A stretch of 62,303 bases of DNA from Lachnospiraceae bacterium (GTDB taxonomy: Bacteria > Bacillota > Clostridia > Lachnospirales > Lachnospiraceae), in NCBI GenBank assembly GCA_017936785.1, contig JAGBEV010000056.1, positions 1-62,303 on the forward strand, written 5' to 3'. This document shows positions 49,547 to 59,401 of the stretch, piece by piece. Position numbers and translations under genes: made by a program. Every line of letters begins with the position of its first letter. Position 1 is the first letter of the stretch. Below the pieces are notes generated by a model. It did not search any database, was not told the DNA's origin, and saw only the letters and a program-made list of their open reading frames with translations.

Positions 49547-51442
49547 ATGAAAAAAATAAATGATCTTTTAGCAGGACTTCCCATGACAATCCTTGCAGGT
49601 GTATTTCTCGTTCTCAGCCTGATATTTATGCTGACAGGTTTTTCTTTTCCTGTTGACCCTGCGTGGATAACGATCATCATATCAGGAATTCCCATGTTAT
49701 ATCTGGCATTAACACGTCTGTTTTATGAAAAGTGGGTTTCATCCGCATTATTGATCTCCATTGCAATGACCGCTTCCATGGCAATCGGCGAAATCTTTGC
49801 CGCAGGCGAGGTTGCCTTTATCATGGCGATCGGCGCTATTTTAGAGGATATGACTGTAGCACGTGCAAAAAAAGGCTTATCAAAGCTGATCGCCCTTGCA
49901 CCTACAGAAGGCAGACGGCTTATAAAAACCGAAAATACATGGACAGAAGAAATAATACCTGCCGAAAAGATAGAATCCGGCGACCTGCTTCGTGTTCTTC
50001 CCGGCGAAAAAATCCCTGTTGACGGAAGAATCACTTCAGGCAGTACTTCCATTGACCAATCCGTTATAACAGGTGAATCTCTTCCGGCAGATAAAACAAT
50101 TGGCGAAGATGTATTCTGCGGCACCCTTAACTGTTACGGCTCCATCGATATAGAAGCAACTAAAGTGTGCGAAGATTCCTCTCTGCAAAAGCTGATCGCC
50201 ATGGTAAAGGAAGCCGAGAACAAAAAAGCCCCTATGCAGCGCATTGCAGACAAATGGGCTGTCTGGCTTGTTCCCATAGCTCTGGTGATTGCAGTGTTAG
50301 CATTTTTCATCACATGGGCATCAGGTTATGATATAATGACTGCACTTAACCGCGGCGTAACCGTACTGGTGGTATTCTGCCCCTGCGCATTGGCACTTGC
50401 AACACCTGTTTCCATTATGGCAGCCATTGGTCATGCCACAAAGCATGGCATTATCATAAAATCAGGAGAGGCACTTGAAAAAATGGGAAGAATTGATACC
50501 ATTGCCTTTGATAAAACCGGAACACTGACCTATGGCAAGCCGGAAGTAAGCGACATTCTTTCCTTTGATCAAACAATCAGCGAAAGCGCACTTCTATCCA
50601 TGACCGCCTCTGCCGAAGCCAAAAGCGAACACCCTCTTGCCAAAGCAATCGTAGAATATGCAAAGCAGAAAAAAATCACACTCATGGAAAGCAGCGATTT
50701 TCAAATGACTGCAGGAAAAGGGATCTGTGCAGTTGTGCAGAAAAAACATTTGCTGTGCGGAACTGAAAAATATTTACTGGAAAATCAGATTATAATTCCA
50801 GAATACATTGCCTTGGAACTAAAAGAACTCCGTTCCCAGGGAAAAGCCTCCATTCTGATTGCCTCTGACAACATTTGCATAGGCATCATCGGTCTTTCCG
50901 ATGTCCTTCGGGAAACCGCCAAAGATATGATCCAAAAACTTTCTGCAATGAATATAAGAACAGTATTATTAACAGGCGACAACCAAATGACTGCCGATTA
51001 TTTTGCCGGACAACTGGGCATCGCCGAAGTCCGCGCTGACCTTCTTCCCCGGCAAAAGGTAGAAAATATCACCCAGTTACAACATGCCGGCAATCATGTC
51101 TGCATGATCGGCGACGGCGTAAACGATGCCCCCGCCCTGAAGACCGCAAATGTAGGCATCGCTATGGGTAGTATGGGCAGCGATATTGCAATCGAAGCCG
51201 CCGACATCGCACTAATGAGCGATGATATTTCCAAAATTCCCTATTTAAAACGTTTGTCCCGCTCCACCCTAAACACCATCAAAGGGAACATCACCGCCTC
51301 CATGTGCATCAACGCAATTGCCGTTACCCTATCCGTATTAGGACTGCTCAATCCTGTCACCGGAGCACTGATACACAATGCCGGCTCCGTCCTGGTAGTC
51401 CTAAACGCCGCCCTGCTCTACGACAGAAAATTCGAAAAATAA
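49547..51442 (+). CDS. P1B-type heavy-metal-translocating ATPase (Zn/Cd type likely)
   Basis: A 631-residue metal exporter. Actuator motif ITGESLPADK (about 175), metal-site CPCALALATP (about 280), phosphorylation site DKTGTLT (about 325), SEHPLAKA (about 365) and GDGVNDAPALKTANVGIAMG (about 525) are present. The C-terminal helices have NPVTGALIHNAGSVLVVLNA. There is no N-terminal CxxC metal-binding domain, so it is shorter than CopA or ZntA. Zn or Cd export is inferred from overall likeness; other ions remain possible. Confidence 0.93.
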   Translation: MKKINDLLAGLPMTILAGVFLVLSLIFMLTGFSFPVDPAWITIIISGIPMLYLALTRLFYEKWVSSALLISIAMTASMAIGEIFAAGEVAFIMAIGAILEDMTVARAKKGLSKLIALAPTEGRRLIKTENTWTEEIIPAEKIESGDLLRVLPGEKIPVDGRITSGSTSIDQSVITGESLPADKTIGEDVFCGTLNCYGSIDIEATKVCEDSSLQKLIAMVKEAENKKAPMQRIADKWAVWLVPIALVIAVLAFFITWASGYDIMTALNRGVTVLVVFCPCALALATPVSIMAAIGHATKHGIIIKSGEALEKMGRIDTIAFDKTGTLTYGKPEVSDILSFDQTISESALLSMTASAEAKSEHPLAKAIVEYAKQKKITLMESSDFQMTAGKGICAVVQKKHLLCGTEKYLLENQIIIPEYIALELKELRSQGKASILIASDNICIGIIGLSDVLRETAKDMIQKLSAMNIRTVLLTGDNQMTADYFAGQLGIAEVRADLLPRQKVENITQLQHAGNHVCMIGDGVNDAPALKTANVGIAMGSMGSDIAIEAADIALMSDDISKIPYLKRLSRSTLNTIKGNITASMCINAIAVTLSVLGLLNPVTGALIHNAGSVLVVLNAALLYDRKFEK

Positions 51443-51589
51443 TACCTCTATCCCCACCGGACTGTTTCAACATCGAAATGGCTGCCAAAATCCTGTAAAA
51501 GCAAAAATGTATTTCCATTTCCATTTCCGGGCATTATAATAAAATAATAAACCAATGAAACGCCAAAATAATATCGCCAGCCAAAGACA

Positions 51590-51827
51590 GGGGATCGGGA
51601 GCAGCCATAGTCTTTTTCAAAGCCGTTATAAGGAAAATGATATTTTTCTTATGAAATGCTCCATATCCCAGGGACAAACCGCCATGGACGGCGGTTTGAG
51701 GTTTCCCGCGGCAGGACGCCGCATGGAAACCGACCCGCATCCAGCCAACACATTTTCTGCATTTCATTAGAAAAATGCCGTTTCCCTTATTCGGCTTTGA
51801 AAAAGACTATGGCTGCTCCCGATCCCC
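51590..51827. repeat. 238-bp branched palindromic element
   Basis: A perfect 36-bp pair (51590-51625 with 51792-51827) continues as near-complementary arms to about 51659 and 51759. The interior folds into two further hairpins: CAAACCGCC at 51675-51683 with 51690-51698, and GGTTTCC at 51700-51706 with 51725-51731. No gene is credible in 51443-51878. It could be a MITE-like mobile palindrome or a structured RNA. Confidence 0.75.
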
Positions 51828-51878
51828 GTCACCTTTAAACGAATATTATCACTCCCCCTCTGAAAGGAATCATAACCT

Positions 51879-52424
51879 ATGGAAATCGAACGCAAATTTA
51901 CCATCCGCCACTTACCCGAAAACCTCTCCTCCTATACCTGCCTCCACATGGAACAGGCATACCTCTGTACCGATCCTGTTGTCCGCATCCGCAAGGAAAA
52001 TGACAACTATTATCTGACCTACAAAGGAAAAGGTCTTCTTGCAAGAGAAGAAGCCAATCTGCCACTTCATGCTGAGGGTTATGCACACCTCTTAACAAAG
52101 GCAGATGGTCTTATCATACAAAAAGACCGTTATCTTATTCCTATTGAGGCTCCATCCTTTGATATGGACGCTTTAGCCGATCTGGGCATTCACAAAATTC
52201 CCGACCATCTCCAGTTAAAGATCGAACTGGATATATTTACCAGCCCCTCCGGACTGATCATGGCGGAAGTAGAATTCCCTTCCATAGAGTTAGCAAACGC
52301 TTACCAAATGCCCGGCTGGTTTGCCGAAGATGTTACCAATAACAAAGCCTATCACAATTCCAACATCAGCAAAGGCGGTGCTATTTTTGATCCGACTCCT
52401 TCTTTTCTGGAAGACGGAAACTGA
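51879..52424 (+). CDS. CYTH-domain protein (triphosphate tunnel metalloenzyme)
   Basis: A 181-residue protein beginning with the CYTH hallmark MEIERKFTI (ExExK), with VRIRKE (about 31-36), YLTYKGKG (about 44-51), the central EANLPLH and DRYLIPI. Members hydrolyse triphosphates or inorganic tripolyphosphate inside a beta-tunnel. GAAAGGA lies before the ATG. The 3' end overlaps the convergent malQ by about 44 nt. Confidence 0.88.
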   Translation: MEIERKFTIRHLPENLSSYTCLHMEQAYLCTDPVVRIRKENDNYYLTYKGKGLLAREEANLPLHAEGYAHLLTKADGLIIQKDRYLIPIEAPSFDMDALADLGIHKIPDHLQLKIELDIFTSPSGLIMAEVEFPSIELANAYQMPGWFAEDVTNNKAYHNSNISKGGAIFDPTPSFLEDGN

Positions 52425-53883
52425 TCTTTGCCATTTCCCGCATTTTTTCCACAGTCTTGTCATCAAACTGTCCGGGAAGCAATCTCCACTTCCAGTTCTC
52501 GCCAAGGGTAGAAGGCACATTGATGCGCGCTGCGTTATCTAATTCCAGATAATCCTGAATGGGAATTACCGCTGTCTCAGAAACACTCATCATTGCAAGC
52601 CTGATCAAGGCATACACCAGTCCCTTATCCGTCTGGCAATGACAATACTCTTTTACAAACTTCTTATCTTCTTTGGACAATCCTGACAACCAGCCCAGCG
52701 CCGTTTCATTGTCATGGGTTCCTGTATATACAATGCTGTTTTTCCCATAATGATGAGGTAAATAGTCATTATCTTCATAATCGCTGAAAGCAAACTCAAT
52801 GATCTTCATACCCGGATAACCGGTCTTTGCCACAAGTGCACGGACCTCATCCGTCAAAAAGCCCAGATCCTCTGCAATAACCTTACACTCTCCCAGCGTC
52901 GCTTTCATCTTCTCAAACAAAGCATACCCCGGTCCCTGTTCCCAGTGACCGAATTCTGCCGTAGGATCTCCATAAGGAATAGCATAATAAGACTCAAATC
53001 CCCTGAAATGATCGATCCTGACCACATCATACAGCTCATAGCAATAAGCAATCCGCTTCATCCACCATACATACTTGGTCTGTTTATGATGATTCCAGTC
53101 ATACAGCGGATTGCCCCAAAGCTGCCCTGTGGCGCAGAATGCATCAGGCGGACAGCCGGCAACAGCTATGGGAAGTCCACTGTCATCCAGCTGAAACAAC
53201 TCAGGATTTGCCCATGTATCCGCGCTGTCAAACGCCACATAAATAGGAATATCACCAATGATTTCAATTCCCTTCTTATTGGCATATTTCTTTAACTTCT
53301 TCCATTGTCTGGCAAAGCAGAACTGCATAAATTTATAAAAATCCATTTCTCCGGAAAGCTGGTCCTTATACCTCGCAATGGCTTTCTTTTTCCGCAGACG
53401 GATATCTGCATCCCACTCCGTAAATGCCTTACCGCCGAAATAATCTTTCACAGCCATATATAACGCATAATCCTCAAGCCAATAGCTGTTCTTTTTTACA
53501 AATTTGGCATACCGTTTTTCCTGATCGCCACGAAATCTGGCAAAGGCCATACGAAGAACTTTATACCGGCTGAAATACATCTTTTCATAATCGATATAAG
53601 CCGGATTTTCGCACACCTCCACCTGTTCACATTCTGTAATAGTCAGCAAACCTTCCTCCCGCAGCATATCCAGATCGATAAAATAAGGATTTCCTGCAAA
53701 AGTGGAAAAAGACTGGTAAGGGGAATCCCCATACCCAGTCTGTCCTAAAGGCAGAATCTGCCAATAGCTCTGTCCTGCCTTTTTTAACTGATCTACAAAT
53801 TCATATGCACTCTTTCCAAAGGTCCCGATGCCGTATGGTGACGGCAGACTAAATACGGGACACAATACGCCACATTTCCTCAT
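52381..53883 (-). CDS. malQ: 4-alpha-glucanotransferase (amylomaltase)
   Basis: A 500-residue GH77 enzyme that transfers maltodextrin units. Family motifs: CPVFSLPSPYGIGTFG, YWQILPLGQTGYGDSPYQSF, VRIDHFRGFESYYAIPYG (nucleophile Asp), VIAEDLGFLTDEV (acid/base Glu) and YTGTHDNETALGW. The start at 53883 is taken because the motif begins there; an ATG at 53907 is also open. It lies next to glgP, together forming a glycogen/maltodextrin degradation pair. Confidence 0.96.
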   Translation of the reverse strand: MRKCGVLCPVFSLPSPYGIGTFGKSAYEFVDQLKKAGQSYWQILPLGQTGYGDSPYQSFSTFAGNPYFIDLDMLREEGLLTITECEQVEVCENPAYIDYEKMYFSRYKVLRMAFARFRGDQEKRYAKFVKKNSYWLEDYALYMAVKDYFGGKAFTEWDADIRLRKKKAIARYKDQLSGEMDFYKFMQFCFARQWKKLKKYANKKGIEIIGDIPIYVAFDSADTWANPELFQLDDSGLPIAVAGCPPDAFCATGQLWGNPLYDWNHHKQTKYVWWMKRIAYCYELYDVVRIDHFRGFESYYAIPYGDPTAEFGHWEQGPGYALFEKMKATLGECKVIAEDLGFLTDEVRALVAKTGYPGMKIIEFAFSDYEDNDYLPHHYGKNSIVYTGTHDNETALGWLSGLSKEDKKFVKEYCHCQTDKGLVYALIRLAMMSVSETAVIPIQDYLELDNAARINVPSTLGENWKWRLLPGQFDDKTVEKMREMAKISFRLPEKKESDQK

Positions 53884-53950
53884 AGCATTCCCCACTGATT
53901 TTAACATGTACTTTAACCGGTATACTTTTCAAATTGATTCCGGATAAATT

Positions 53951-56248
53951 TTACTTCAATTTCCAGATATCTCTATTGTATTCAGAAATAGTGCGGTCAG
54001 ATGAGAAGAAACCTGCCTTTGCAATATTCACAAGCATCATCTTTTTCCATTTCTCGCGATCCTTGTAGTCCTCAAACATACGGTCTTTGGTCACTACATA
54101 ATCCCTGAAATCCAACAATGTCATGAACCAGTCTTTGTTCAACAGTTCCTTATAAAGACGTTCCAGATTTTCCTGATCTCCTACCGCCAGCGCCTCATCG
54201 CTTATAATAAAGTCAACCGCTTCTTTGATCATCGGATCATTTTCATAATACTTCTTAGACACATAATCCGCTTTTTCATAATGAGCAATAACCTGTTCGG
54301 ATTTTTCACCAAAGATATAAATATTCTCATCGCCTACCAGCTCATGAATTTCCACATTTGCTCCGTCAGAGGTTCCCAATGTAACAGCACCGTTTAACAT
54401 AAACTTCATATTTCCCGTACCGGATGCCTCTTTACTTGCCAATGAAATCTGCTCGGAAATGTCACATGCCGGGATCAGCTTCTCTGCATAGCTTACATTA
54501 TAATTCTCAACCATCAGCACCTGCATATACGGAGATACTTCAGGATCATTATTTACGATCTCCTGTAAGCATAAGATCAGATGAATAATATCCTGTGCGA
54601 TCACATAAGCAGGAGCTGCCTTGGCACCAAAGATAAAGGTTAAAGGAGTAGAAGGCTTCTTGCCGCCCTTGATTTCCAAATATTTATGAATAATATAAAG
54701 GGCATTCATCTGCTGGCGTTTATACTCATGCAGTCTCTTGATCTGAATATCAAAAATGGACTCTGTATTCAGGGCTACACCTTCTGTTTCCTTTACATAG
54801 GCAGCCAACTCTTCCTTTTTCTGTTTCTTGATCTGATCGATCTGGTTTAAGAAATGGGCATCATTTACTTTGGCAAGCAGTTTTTCCAATTCTGCCGCAT
54901 CTTTCTTATAACCTTCACCAATGGTATCCGTGATCAGCTTTGCAAGAGGTCTGTTACAGGATAACAGCCATCTTCTGAATGTGATACCGTTGGTCTTATT
55001 GTTAAACTTCTCAGGATAAATCTTATAAAAAGCATTCAGTTCCGTATCCTTTAAGATTTCCGTATGAATCGCTGCAACACCGTTAACGGAAAATCCATAA
55101 TGAATATCGATATGAGCCATATGCACTCTCTCATCTTTATCGATGATCTGTACTTTCTCATCCTCATATTTAGCCGCAACTCTCTTATCCAGCTCTTCAA
55201 TGTAGGGTACTAACTGGGGAACAACCTTCTCCAGATATTTCAACGGCCATTTTTCCAGTGCTTCCGCCAAAATCGTATGGTTTGTATAAGCGCAGGTCTT
55301 ACTTACCACCTCAATCGCTTCATCAATGGTAAACGCCTTTTCCTCCACCAGAATAAGGATCAGTTCAGGAATTACCATAGTAGGATGGGTATCGTTGATC
55401 TGGATAACCGCATGGTCATACATCTTTCTAAGATCTACTTTTTTCTCTTTTAACTCTTTTAAAATAAACTGAGCTGCATTGCTTACCATGAAATACTGCT
55501 GATAAATACGCAGAAGGTTTCCTGCTTCATCAGAATCATCGGGATATAAGAATAGAGTCAGATTCTTTGCAATATCTTCTTTATCGAAGTCAATGCCTTC
55601 CTTTACAATGCTCTCATCTACAGATTCCACATCAAATAATCTCAGCTTATTAATGCCATTGTCATAACCGATGACATCAATGTCATATAATCTGGATTTT
55701 ACAGTCAGATTTCCAAAAGGCACTTCAAAGGATACATCCGTTTTATTCAGCCAGCTTTCCGGCTCAATCCAGTCGTTCTTTTCTGCAGTCTGCTTTCTGT
55801 CTTTAAATACCTGCTTGAACAGACCAAAGTGATAATTCAATCCGATGCCGTCTCCGGACAGCCCCAAAGACGCAATAGAATCCAGAAAACATGCTGCAAG
55901 ACGTCCCAGACCGCCATTACCTAAAGAAGGCTCCGGCTCTACTTCTTCAATCTTTGCAATGTCTTTACCATATTTCTTTAAAATTTCTTCTAACTTGTCA
56001 TACACTCCAAGATTGATTAAATTATTGGATAAAAGCTTACCAATTAAAAACTCTGCGGAAATATAATAAACCTTTTTAGATCCTGCAATAGGTTCCGTTG
56101 CTGCACTTAAGCCTTTTGCCAGCTGTAAAAGTCCGTAATAGAGCTCACTGTCGCTGCACTCTCCGATTCCTTTCCCATAACGGACTTCCAAAATCTCATT
56201 TAACTGGTCTTCCATTTTCATTTCAATGATCTCTCTCTGCAATGTCAT
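53951..56248 (-). CDS. glgP: glycogen/maltodextrin phosphorylase
   Basis: A 765-residue PLP-dependent phosphorylase releasing glucose-1-phosphate from alpha-1,4-glucan. It has [32 protein letters not shown] and the PLP-lysine region [20 protein letters not shown] followed by [13 protein letters not shown] lies 7 nt before the ATG at 56248. It is slightly shorter than enterobacterial homologues. It sits with malQ and just downstream of the phosphofructokinase gene, a glycogen-to-glycolysis grouping. Confidence 0.95.
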   Translation of the reverse strand: MTLQREIIEMKMEDQLNEILEVRYGKGIGECSDSELYYGLLQLAKGLSAATEPIAGSKKVYYISAEFLIGKLLSNNLINLGVYDKLEEILKKYGKDIAKIEEVEPEPSLGNGGLGRLAACFLDSIASLGLSGDGIGLNYHFGLFKQVFKDRKQTAEKNDWIEPESWLNKTDVSFEVPFGNLTVKSRLYDIDVIGYDNGINKLRLFDVESVDESIVKEGIDFDKEDIAKNLTLFLYPDDSDEAGNLLRIYQQYFMVSNAAQFILKELKEKKVDLRKMYDHAVIQINDTHPTMVIPELILILVEEKAFTIDEAIEVVSKTCAYTNHTILAEALEKWPLKYLEKVVPQLVPYIEELDKRVAAKYEDEKVQIIDKDERVHMAHIDIHYGFSVNGVAAIHTEILKDTELNAFYKIYPEKFNNKTNGITFRRWLLSCNRPLAKLITDTIGEGYKKDAAELEKLLAKVNDAHFLNQIDQIKKQKKEELAAYVKETEGVALNTESIFDIQIKRLHEYKRQQMNALYIIHKYLEIKGGKKPSTPLTFIFGAKAAPAYVIAQDIIHLILCLQEIVNNDPEVSPYMQVLMVENYNVSYAEKLIPACDISEQISLASKEASGTGNMKFMLNGAVTLGTSDGANVEIHELVGDENIYIFGEKSEQVIAHYEKADYVSKKYYENDPMIKEAVDFIISDEALAVGDQENLERLYKELLNKDWFMTLLDFRDYVVTKDRMFEDYKDREKWKKMMLVNIAKAGFFSSDRTISEYNRDIWKLK

Positions 56249-56417
56249 GTAATTTCCTCCATAAAAAAACAAAACAAGATAATTTTTTCATCTCCCGGGA
56301 GATAAAACTCCCACAAAATTGTACAACAAAAGGACGGTCTTGTAAACCGCCCTTTTTTATGATTCTTATTCAAATTTTACATAAAAATCCAATAAAATCA
56401 CAGCATACAGCCATATT

Positions 56418-57665
56418 TTATCTGTACTCGAATAATTCTTTCATTACTAAATGACGAGGAAGTCCGTCAACAAACATAGGTGTTAATTCACCCATAATGA
56501 GCGGTCTTGCATATTTTACATAGCCGTCATTTAAGTTGCATCCGTCCTCTGTGATCCATTCAGCAGGTACAGGTCTTTCTACGTTAGCGATAGCATGAAT
56601 GTCATATGCGCTTGTACCGCACTGGTAAGGATCATCACCGTTTCTGTCAAGAGTGATCATCATACCTGTCTTGCCTTCTTCAGCAGCTTTTACTGCATCA
56701 GCGCCAACCTGGAATGCTTCATTGATATCTGTTAAGGAAGCAAGATGTGTTGCAGCTCTCTGTAATGTGGAGAATTCAACAGCTCTTGTCTTTAAGCCTG
56801 TCTCAGCAGCAACGATCTGTGCTAAATAAGCAGCTGTACCGGACATCTGTTTGTGTCCGAAAGCATCTACTGCTACGTTTTCATTTGCTAACTCGCATAC
56901 GTAACGACCGTCTGCTACATGAACACCTTCAGATACTGCAATAACTACGGAAGTCTTTGTTGCAGCAAGTTCTTTTACTTTTGCTACAAAAGCATCTACA
57001 TCAAATGTTTTCTCAGGTAAATAGATCGCATCACAACCGGAGCAGTCAGGTCCTTTTGCAAGAGCAGCAGCAGCTGTCAGCCAGCCTGCGTTACGTCCCA
57101 TGATCTCAACAATACAAACAGTAGGTTTCTGTGCACCGAAGGACTCGTTGTCGCGGATGATCTCTTTGATGGATGTTGCAATATATTTTGCTGCGGAACC
57201 GTATCCGGGGCAGTGATCTGTTACAGGAAGATCGTTGTCGATTGTCTTGGGAACACCCATAAATCTCTGAGGTTTGTTATGAGCTGCCGCATAATCGGAT
57301 AACATCTTAACAGTATCCATGGAGTCATTACCACCGGCATAGAATAAGCACTCGATATCATGTTTTTCCATGATCTCAAAAACTTTTTCATATACATCTT
57401 CATGACCTTCGATCTTAGGCATCTTGAAACGGCAGGAACCAAGGAATGCAGAAGGAGTTCTCTTTAACATTTCAATTCCTACTTCATCATCAAGATAAGG
57501 AGCAAGATCAACGATCTTATCCTCTAAGAAACCTTCGATACCATGAACCATACCATAAATTTTGTTTACACCTAACTTTTTAGCAGCTGCGTATACGCCA
57601 GCTACAGATGAGTTGATTACGGCTGTAGGTCCGCCGGACTGTCCAACAACAATATTACCTTTCAT
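56418..57665 (-). CDS. pfp: 6-phosphofructokinase, PPi-dependent type
   Basis: A 415-residue enzyme phosphorylating fructose 6-phosphate. GQSGGPTAVIN (about 8-18), AGGNDSMDT (about 108-116) and PKTIDNDLPVTDHCPGYGSA (about 138-157) are present; the Lys of PKTIDND and the acidic residue in GGND favour pyrophosphate rather than ATP as donor. AAAGGAGAG precedes the ATG. Donor specificity is inferred from motifs only. Confidence 0.9.
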   Translation of the reverse strand: MKGNIVVGQSGGPTAVINSSVAGVYAAAKKLGVNKIYGMVHGIEGFLEDKIVDLAPYLDDEVGIEMLKRTPSAFLGSCRFKMPKIEGHEDVYEKVFEIMEKHDIECLFYAGGNDSMDTVKMLSDYAAAHNKPQRFMGVPKTIDNDLPVTDHCPGYGSAAKYIATSIKEIIRDNESFGAQKPTVCIVEIMGRNAGWLTAAAALAKGPDCSGCDAIYLPEKTFDVDAFVAKVKELAATKTSVVIAVSEGVHVADGRYVCELANENVAVDAFGHKQMSGTAAYLAQIVAAETGLKTRAVEFSTLQRAATHLASLTDINEAFQVGADAVKAAEEGKTGMMITLDRNGDDPYQCGTSAYDIHAIANVERPVPAEWITEDGCNLNDGYVKYARPLIMGELTPMFVDGLPRHLVMKELFEYR

Positions 57666-57845
57666 TGTGTTCTCTCCTTTTAAAATTCATTTTCTTCTGA
57701 AAGAGCTTTCCTGCGGTATCCACGCCGCTACCTAAAAGCCCTCAATCGATTGTTATTATAGCAGATTGACGGGAGTAAGACAAGTATTTTCCAACTTGCT
57801 TTCATCTACTGATTACTGCTATTCTGAATTTGAAAAATAAAAAAT

Positions 57846-57880
57846 AATCGTCCTGCACCTTTGGCATAAACAGGACGATT
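57846..57880 (-). terminator. terminator at the end of the tRNA operon
   Basis: A 10-bp stem AATCGTCCTG/CAGGACGATT; on the minus strand it is followed by a T-rich run, after the tRNA-Leu gene. Confidence 0.75.
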
Positions 57881-57966
57881 TACATTATTACTTTTTTAAT
57901 GTTCCCTCTTTCTTATGCAAAATGGCACAAAGCCTGACTCATCACGTTCATCTTTGCGCCATTTCA

Positions 57967-58048
57967 TGCGGATAACAGGACTTGAACCTGCACGGTCTCC
58001 CACCAGAACCTAAATCTGGCGCGTCTGCCAATTCCGCCATATCCGCTT
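57967..58048 (-). tRNA. tRNA-Leu (TAG)
   Basis: On the minus strand it starts GCGGATA with D-arm, anticodon stem CCAGA/TCTGG, loop TTTAGGT (anticodon TAG), a long variable arm and T-loop TTCAAGT. No CCA is encoded. Last gene of the array. Confidence 0.93.
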
Positions 58049-58100
58049 ATTTGCAAAAATGTACAGCCCGGTATTACCTGTCAGCTGTCATTTCCGATAA

Positions 58101-58130
58101 AAAAGCGGCAAACCATAAGTCTGCCGCTTT
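58101..58130 (-). terminator. terminator-like hairpin between tRNA-Lys and tRNA-Leu
   Basis: An AAAGCGGCA/TGCCGCTTT stem with a T run on the minus strand. It may lower expression of the distal tRNA-Leu. Confidence 0.6.
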
Positions 58131-58133
58131 ACA

Positions 58134-58206
58134 TGAGCCACCGGGGACTCGAACCCCGGACAACTTGATTAAAAGTCAAGTGCTCTACCACCTGAGCTAG
58201 TGGCCC
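58134..58206 (-). tRNA. tRNA-Lys (TTT)
   Basis: Acceptor GGGCCAC/GTGGCTC, anticodon loop CTTTTAA (TTT), T-loop TTCGAGT, discriminator A, 73 nt. Confidence 0.95.
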
Positions 58207-58213
58207 ATATGAA

Positions 58214-58285
58214 CTGGGCTAGCTGGATTCGAACCAGCGAATGCAGGAGTCAAAGTCCTGTGCCTTACCGCTTGGCGATAGCCCA
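58214..58285 (-). tRNA. tRNA-Gln (TTG)
   Basis: Acceptor TGGGCTA/TAGCCCA, anticodon loop CTTTGAC (TTG), T-loop TTCGAAT, discriminator G, 72 nt. Confidence 0.95.
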
Positions 58286-58298
58286 ATGATATTTAAAA

Positions 58299-58373
58299 GG
58301 TGGATACAGGGATTCGAACCCTGGGCCTCCAGAGCCACAATCTGGCGCGCTAACCAACTGCGCTATACCCACC
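58299..58373 (-). tRNA. tRNA-His (GTG)
   Basis: Anticodon loop TTGTGGC (GTG) with an extra 5' G paired to C73, the histidine identity element. 75 nt. Confidence 0.95.
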
Positions 58374-58382
58374 ATATTATCA

Positions 58383-58405
58383 TTTGGAGAATTTGAACTC
58401 CTAAA

Positions 58406-58408
<3 letters not shown>
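58383..58408 (-). other. tRNA-like T-arm minihelix remnant
   Basis: Minus strand: CATTT-A-GGAG-TTCAAAT-T-CTCC-AAATG. It forms a short stem with a TTCAAAT loop like a tRNA T-loop, between tRNA-His and tRNA-Arg. It may be a decayed tRNA 3' half. Confidence 0.4.
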
Positions 58409-58479
<71 letters not shown>

Positions 58480-58483
58480 ACAA

Positions 58484-58554
58484 AGCGGGTGATGGGAATC
58501 GAACCCACGTATCCAGCTTGGAAGGCTGGTGTTCTACCATTGAACTACACCCGC
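58484..58554 (-). tRNA. tRNA-Gly (TCC)
   Basis: Acceptor GCGGGTG/CACCCGC, anticodon loop CTTCCAA (TCC), T-loop TTCGATT, 71 nt. Confidence 0.95.
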
Positions 58555-58588
58555 GCATTGTAAAAACGCTCAAATATTCAGTTGAGAA

Positions 58589-58663
58589 TCGGGGTGACAG
58601 GATTCGAACCTGCGACCTCCTGGTCCCAAACCAGGCGCTCTAGCCAAGCTGAGCCACACCCCG
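58589..58663 (-). tRNA. tRNA-Pro (TGG)
   Basis: Acceptor CGGGGTG/CACCCCG, anticodon loop TTTGGGA (TGG), T-loop TTCGAAT, 75 nt. First gene of the array. Confidence 0.95.
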
Positions 58664-58707
58664 TAGGCTTCGGGCGTGTTTCTTACTTCTCGCCACGCGC
58701 AAAAATT

Positions 58708-58736
58708 ATTATATTATAGGAAAAAATAATTGTCAA
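58708..58736 (-). promoter_or_regulatory. strong promoter of the tRNA operon
   Basis: On the minus strand: TTGACA, 17 bp, TATAAT, a perfect consensus about 45 bp before tRNA-Pro. Confidence 0.85.
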
Positions 58737-58738
58737 CT

Positions 58739-58786
58739 GTTTTAAAGATAAAATTTTCAGATGTTTTAAAGATAAAATTTTCAGAT
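58739..58786. repeat. two tandem copies of a 24-bp AT-rich repeat
   Basis: A 24-bp unit containing TTAAAGATAAAATTTTCAGA occurs twice head to tail; a partial third copy (AAAATTTTCAGAT) lies near 58809. It sits just behind the tRNA promoter. The rest of 58787-58913 shows nothing clear. Confidence 0.8.
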
Positions 58787-58913
58787 GAAATAAACTTTCC
58801 ACTTCAGCAAAATTTTCAGATAAATGAAAACAGTTCATATACTGTTTTTATCACTCTTTTGTACTACTTTACAGTTCTTCTATATTGTCTATGCAAATTC
58901 AATATATGTATAG

Positions 58914-59393
58914 CTATAAATATTCCAAATGATATTCAAATTCTCCCTTTGCATCCGTCTCCAGTATAATATAGGATGGCCTCCGGCCTTCCTGACGCGG
59001 ATAGCTGAGACTTCCCGGATTAATAATGGTCAATCCATCCTGAAATTTAACAAGCGGTCGATGGGTATGCCCAAACATGACAATATCATAATGACGGGAT
59101 AATGCCTCTTCTTTTATCTTCTCAATTCCGTTACTGACATAATAGTAATGTCCATGTGTAATAAGTACCCGTCTTCCCTCAATTTCAAGTTCCAATTCTC
59201 TTGACAGATCTGAAAAGAAATCATTATTTCCCGCCACAATATAAAGCGGACATCCCGCTGCCTGCTGCAGCGCATATTCGCTTCCTTCTGCATCCCCGCA
59301 GTGGATAACCATATCAATCTTGCCGACATTTTCAATTACCGTAAAGTAATTGTCGTTTTGTCTGTGGGTATCGCTCACAATCAAAATTCTCAT
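58914..59393 (-). CDS. YfcE/MJ0936-type metallophosphoesterase
   Basis: A 159-residue calcineurin-like phosphodiesterase: SDTH (about 7-10), HCGDAEGSE (about 34), AGNND (about 55-58), LITHGHYY (about 76-80) and MFGHTHRP (about 104-108). These are metal ligands of the YfcE/MJ0936 group; the natural substrate is unclear. The start at 59393 begins the core motif MRILIVSDTH; the ATG at 59405 abuts AAGGA too closely. It overlaps the stop region of rdgB. Confidence 0.92.
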   Translation of the reverse strand: MRILIVSDTHRQNDNYFTVIENVGKIDMVIHCGDAEGSEYALQQAAGCPLYIVAGNNDFFSDLSRELELEIEGRRVLITHGHYYYVSNGIEKIKEEALSRHYDIVMFGHTHRPLVKFQDGLTIINPGSLSYPRQEGRRPSYIILETDAKGEFEYHLEYL

Positions 59394-59401
59394 TGGTAGT
59401 G

